Assembly (NCBI RefSeq): GCF_003555545.1
Contig: NZ_CP032157.1
Location: forward strand, 7,134,546-7,198,545
Reading direction: 5' to 3'
DNA: 64,000 nt
Source of the DNA: Paraflavitalea soli
Lineage (GTDB): Bacteria; Bacteroidota; Bacteroidia; Chitinophagales; Chitinophagaceae
Shown here: one piece after another, positions 62,696 through 64,000 of the stretch
Layout of the letters: each line of letters begins with the position of its first letter
How positions within the stretch are numbered: position 1 is the stretch's first letter
The notes under the pieces: generated by a model
The model's database searches: none
What the model saw: the letters and a program-made list of their open reading frames with translations, nothing else
Told to the model about the DNA's origin: nothing
Program-made: the position numbers and the translations under genes

Positions 62696-62719
62696 GACCC
62701 CGCTCTCACGAACGGGGTC
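62696..62719 (-). terminator. Hairpin terminator, best on the minus strand
   Basis: GACCCCG / CGGGGTC stem with a 10-nt loop; TTTTTT follows on the minus strand, and on the plus strand A precedes. It can stop transcription entering from the right, and also the sigma factor transcript to a lesser degree. Confidence 0.65.
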
Positions 62720-62782
62720 ATTCATATGATGCTTTTAAATGTTTAAAAAATAACTACCTCACCGAGGCCCTCACAGCGAATC

Positions 62783-63183
62783 ACTAAAGGCTAACAGTTA
62801 GCAGTTATCCCTAACTCCTGACTGCCAATAGCCGGATCTCTGCAATAAACTTTTGGTAGCTGCATGTCTCAGCCAAAACCTGCCTTTCATTCTCCGCTGC
62901 CTGCGGAACACTGTCCAGTGCCTGGTGGCTGGCCCACCGAAGCCTTGTATTGATCACAGCGGCAAAATAAAAACCAGTGGCAATAGCCCTCAGCCAATAG
63001 TTATCTGCAAAAGCAGGTAACGACAGCTAATGCCAAAAAGTAGATCGTTAAGATCCAACCGCTAATAGCTACCTGACTGCAAGGTCAATGGCTAATAGTT
63101 GATACCAAATCTCAGCTGATAACCGCTAAAAGCTAAATCCTGATACCTAAAGGCTAAAACCTAACTCCTAACAGCTAACACCG
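62783..63183. repeat. Long heptad repeat region, GCTAAYA family
   Basis: Seven-base units run at 62783-62838 (ACTAAAG, GCTAACA, GTTAGCA, GTTATCC, CTAACTC, CTGACTG, CCAATAG) and more degenerately at 62983-63183 (GCTAAAA, GCTAAAT, CCTGATA, CCTAAAG, GCTAAAA, CCTAACT, CCTAACA, GCTAACA). No coding frame is seen. It is the largest repeat of this kind here. Confidence 0.75.
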
Positions 63184-63309
63184 CTCTCCATGCTCCTCAA
63201 TTCGTGTTGCACAACACTACCATACATCAACCGTGCTTAGGGGCCCCGTCCACACAGTCGATCAGCTCAGCACAAACATACAACACCCGGATACCCGTTT
63301 CCAAATGTC

Positions 63310-63399
63310 AATGTCTGCTTTTGGTTGGTATGTCCTATAATGTCTGGTAAAAGCAGACATTATAGGACATAACGCACAAAAATGACCGAACCAGACATT
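63310..63399. repeat. Interlocking inverted repeats
   Basis: TATGTCCTATAATGTCTG (63329-63346) pairs perfectly with 63354-63371 around a 7-nt loop. AATGTCTGCTTTT (63310-63322) can pair instead with 63349-63361. AATGTCTGGT (63339-63348) can also pair with ACCAGACATT (63390-63399). The AATGTCTG motif thus occurs four times, two in each orientation. Confidence 0.7.
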
Positions 63400-63574
63400 T
63401 CAGATTTGGAGACCCCATATTGATAATCGTATGTTTGTTAGGTATTGATGCTGAAAGAGGAATCAGAAAAGGCAGAACGGGATAAAGAGAAGCAAAGAAA
63501 ACAACAGAAAGGAAAAATCAAAGCACGGAGTAATGCTAAATGCTTCATTGTCTCGTTCCTGAAATCTCCTTACA

Positions 63575-63615
63575 TAAATGGGTAGTAAGTATACAGAAAC
63601 CTAAATTTACCCATT
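63575..63615. promoter_or_regulatory. Inverted repeat at the start of the IS3-like orfA
   Basis: AATGGGTA (63577-63584) and TACCCATT (63608-63615) are complementary; the right arm touches the ATG at 63616. The hairpin could hide the start codon. The left end of the IS element was not identified. Confidence 0.4.
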
Positions 63616-63990
63616 ATGAGTTCAAACAACAAGGGCGGTCGGGATCCTGTCCATGACAACATCCTCAAGATCGCAGTAGCCCGTGAGTATCTAAGTAGTG
63701 ATCTGGGCTATATGAAATTGGCTATCAAGTATGGTCTTCCTGGTCCAAGTACAGTCCGGCATTTTGTAAAATGGTATAAGGCAAACTATCCCACGGGAGA
63801 AATACCACCTGTCCAGCCGACACAACAATCGCAGCAGCCTGCCACAACCAGTGAAGTAGAAGAACTCAGAAAGCAATTACAACAGGCCAATCTCAAAGTA
63901 GCAGCCTGGGAAATGTTACTTGAAAATGCCGGTAAGGAGCTGGGAGTGGACATTGTAAAAAAGTTTGGTACCAAACAGTCCGGCAAGTGA
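63616..63990 (+). CDS. IS3-family transposase OrfA
   Basis: 124 aa. The N-terminal half is a helix-turn-helix (LKIAVAREYLSSDLGYMKLA, YGLPGPSTVRHFVKWYK), a Gln-rich linker follows (~68-85), then a leucine-zipper segment (VEELRKQLQQANLKVAAWEM) and the end LGVDIVKKFGTKQSGK, the usual last segment of Bacteroidota IS3/IS150-like OrfA. OrfB (DDE integrase) would begin just beyond the window, usually reached by a -1 frameshift. The element's ends are not resolved. An unusually long repeat and palindrome region lies upstream. Confidence 0.75.
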   Translation: MSSNNKGGRDPVHDNILKIAVAREYLSSDLGYMKLAIKYGLPGPSTVRHFVKWYKANYPTGEIPPVQPTQQSQQPATTSEVEELRKQLQQANLKVAAWEMLLENAGKELGVDIVKKFGTKQSGK

Positions 63991-64000
63991 AACAGCACTA

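Noticed and set aside
62783-63183. Possible CRISPR array or small RNA cluster
   Set aside because: The period is seven bases with degenerate units and no constant repeat-spacer pattern.

Overview
The window reads as chromosomal DNA of a Bacteroidota bacterium, most likely family Chitinophagaceae. The evidence is Bacteroidota-type promoters (TTTG, 19-20 bp, TAnnTTTG), little Shine-Dalgarno signal, three giant secreted proteins of which all end in type IX secretion (T9SS) sorting-like domains, an atpD-atpC pair standing alone, a very short AtpC, and many esterase, PKD, VIT and S9 families typical of the group. No rRNA, tRNA or CRISPR array was recognised. The genus cannot be fixed from sequence reading alone.

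Layout. 1-6.4 kb: the end of a geranylgeranyl-reductase-like FAD enzyme, a DUF5723-like outer-membrane protein, a TonB-C protein, a GbsR/MarR regulator with a membrane partner, a TIGR01777 epimerase, a CoA-binding protein and a YkuK-like protein. 6.5-13.2 kb: housekeeping genes engB, a phosphoesterase with a PQQ propeller, the pyruvate dehydrogenase E2 subunit and dnaX. 13.3-19.6 kb: a TetR-regulated tripartite efflux operon (TetR, TolC, adaptor, RND pump) in which the pump is split by a frameshift at a G6 tract. 19.7-26.6 kb: an S9 peptidase, a VIT-domain protein with an embedded TonB-plug-like motif, and an AT-rich, probably acquired ATPase. 27.1-29 kb: atpD and atpC around a strongly structured spacer. 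29.1-39.3 kb: a collagen-like lipoprotein and two paralogous esterase-PKD-T9SS proteins with 7 and 16 PKD repeats.

39.8-61.8 kb is an exopolysaccharide locus in two opposed halves. The minus half holds three family-2 glycosyltransferases, a polyprenyl-phosphate sugar transferase with a receiver-like N-terminus, and a stand-alone response regulator. The plus half holds a Wzz/BY-kinase-like protein, two membrane acyltransferases, an unlisted 33-aa membrane peptide, a Wzy-like polymerase, a half-size TolC-like protein and a GT-C-like membrane protein. Between the halves lies a 2391-aa T9SS esterase with PA14, LamG, Fn3 and a thrice-repeated unnamed module. No Wzx flippase and no Wza-type exporter is present. 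The window ends with an ECF sigma factor, about 1 kb of repeats and nested palindromes, and the first ORF of an IS3-like element.

The most unusual structural signal is a set of imperfect heptanucleotide repeat arrays of several sequence families. They lie mostly between genes, but three enter coding sequence in frame (dnaX linker, a glycosyltransferase linker, the tail of the RND pump). Other signals are a two-copy hairpin element flanking the S9 peptidase gene, a multi-stem structure between atpD and atpC, and interlocking inverted repeats at 63.3 kb.
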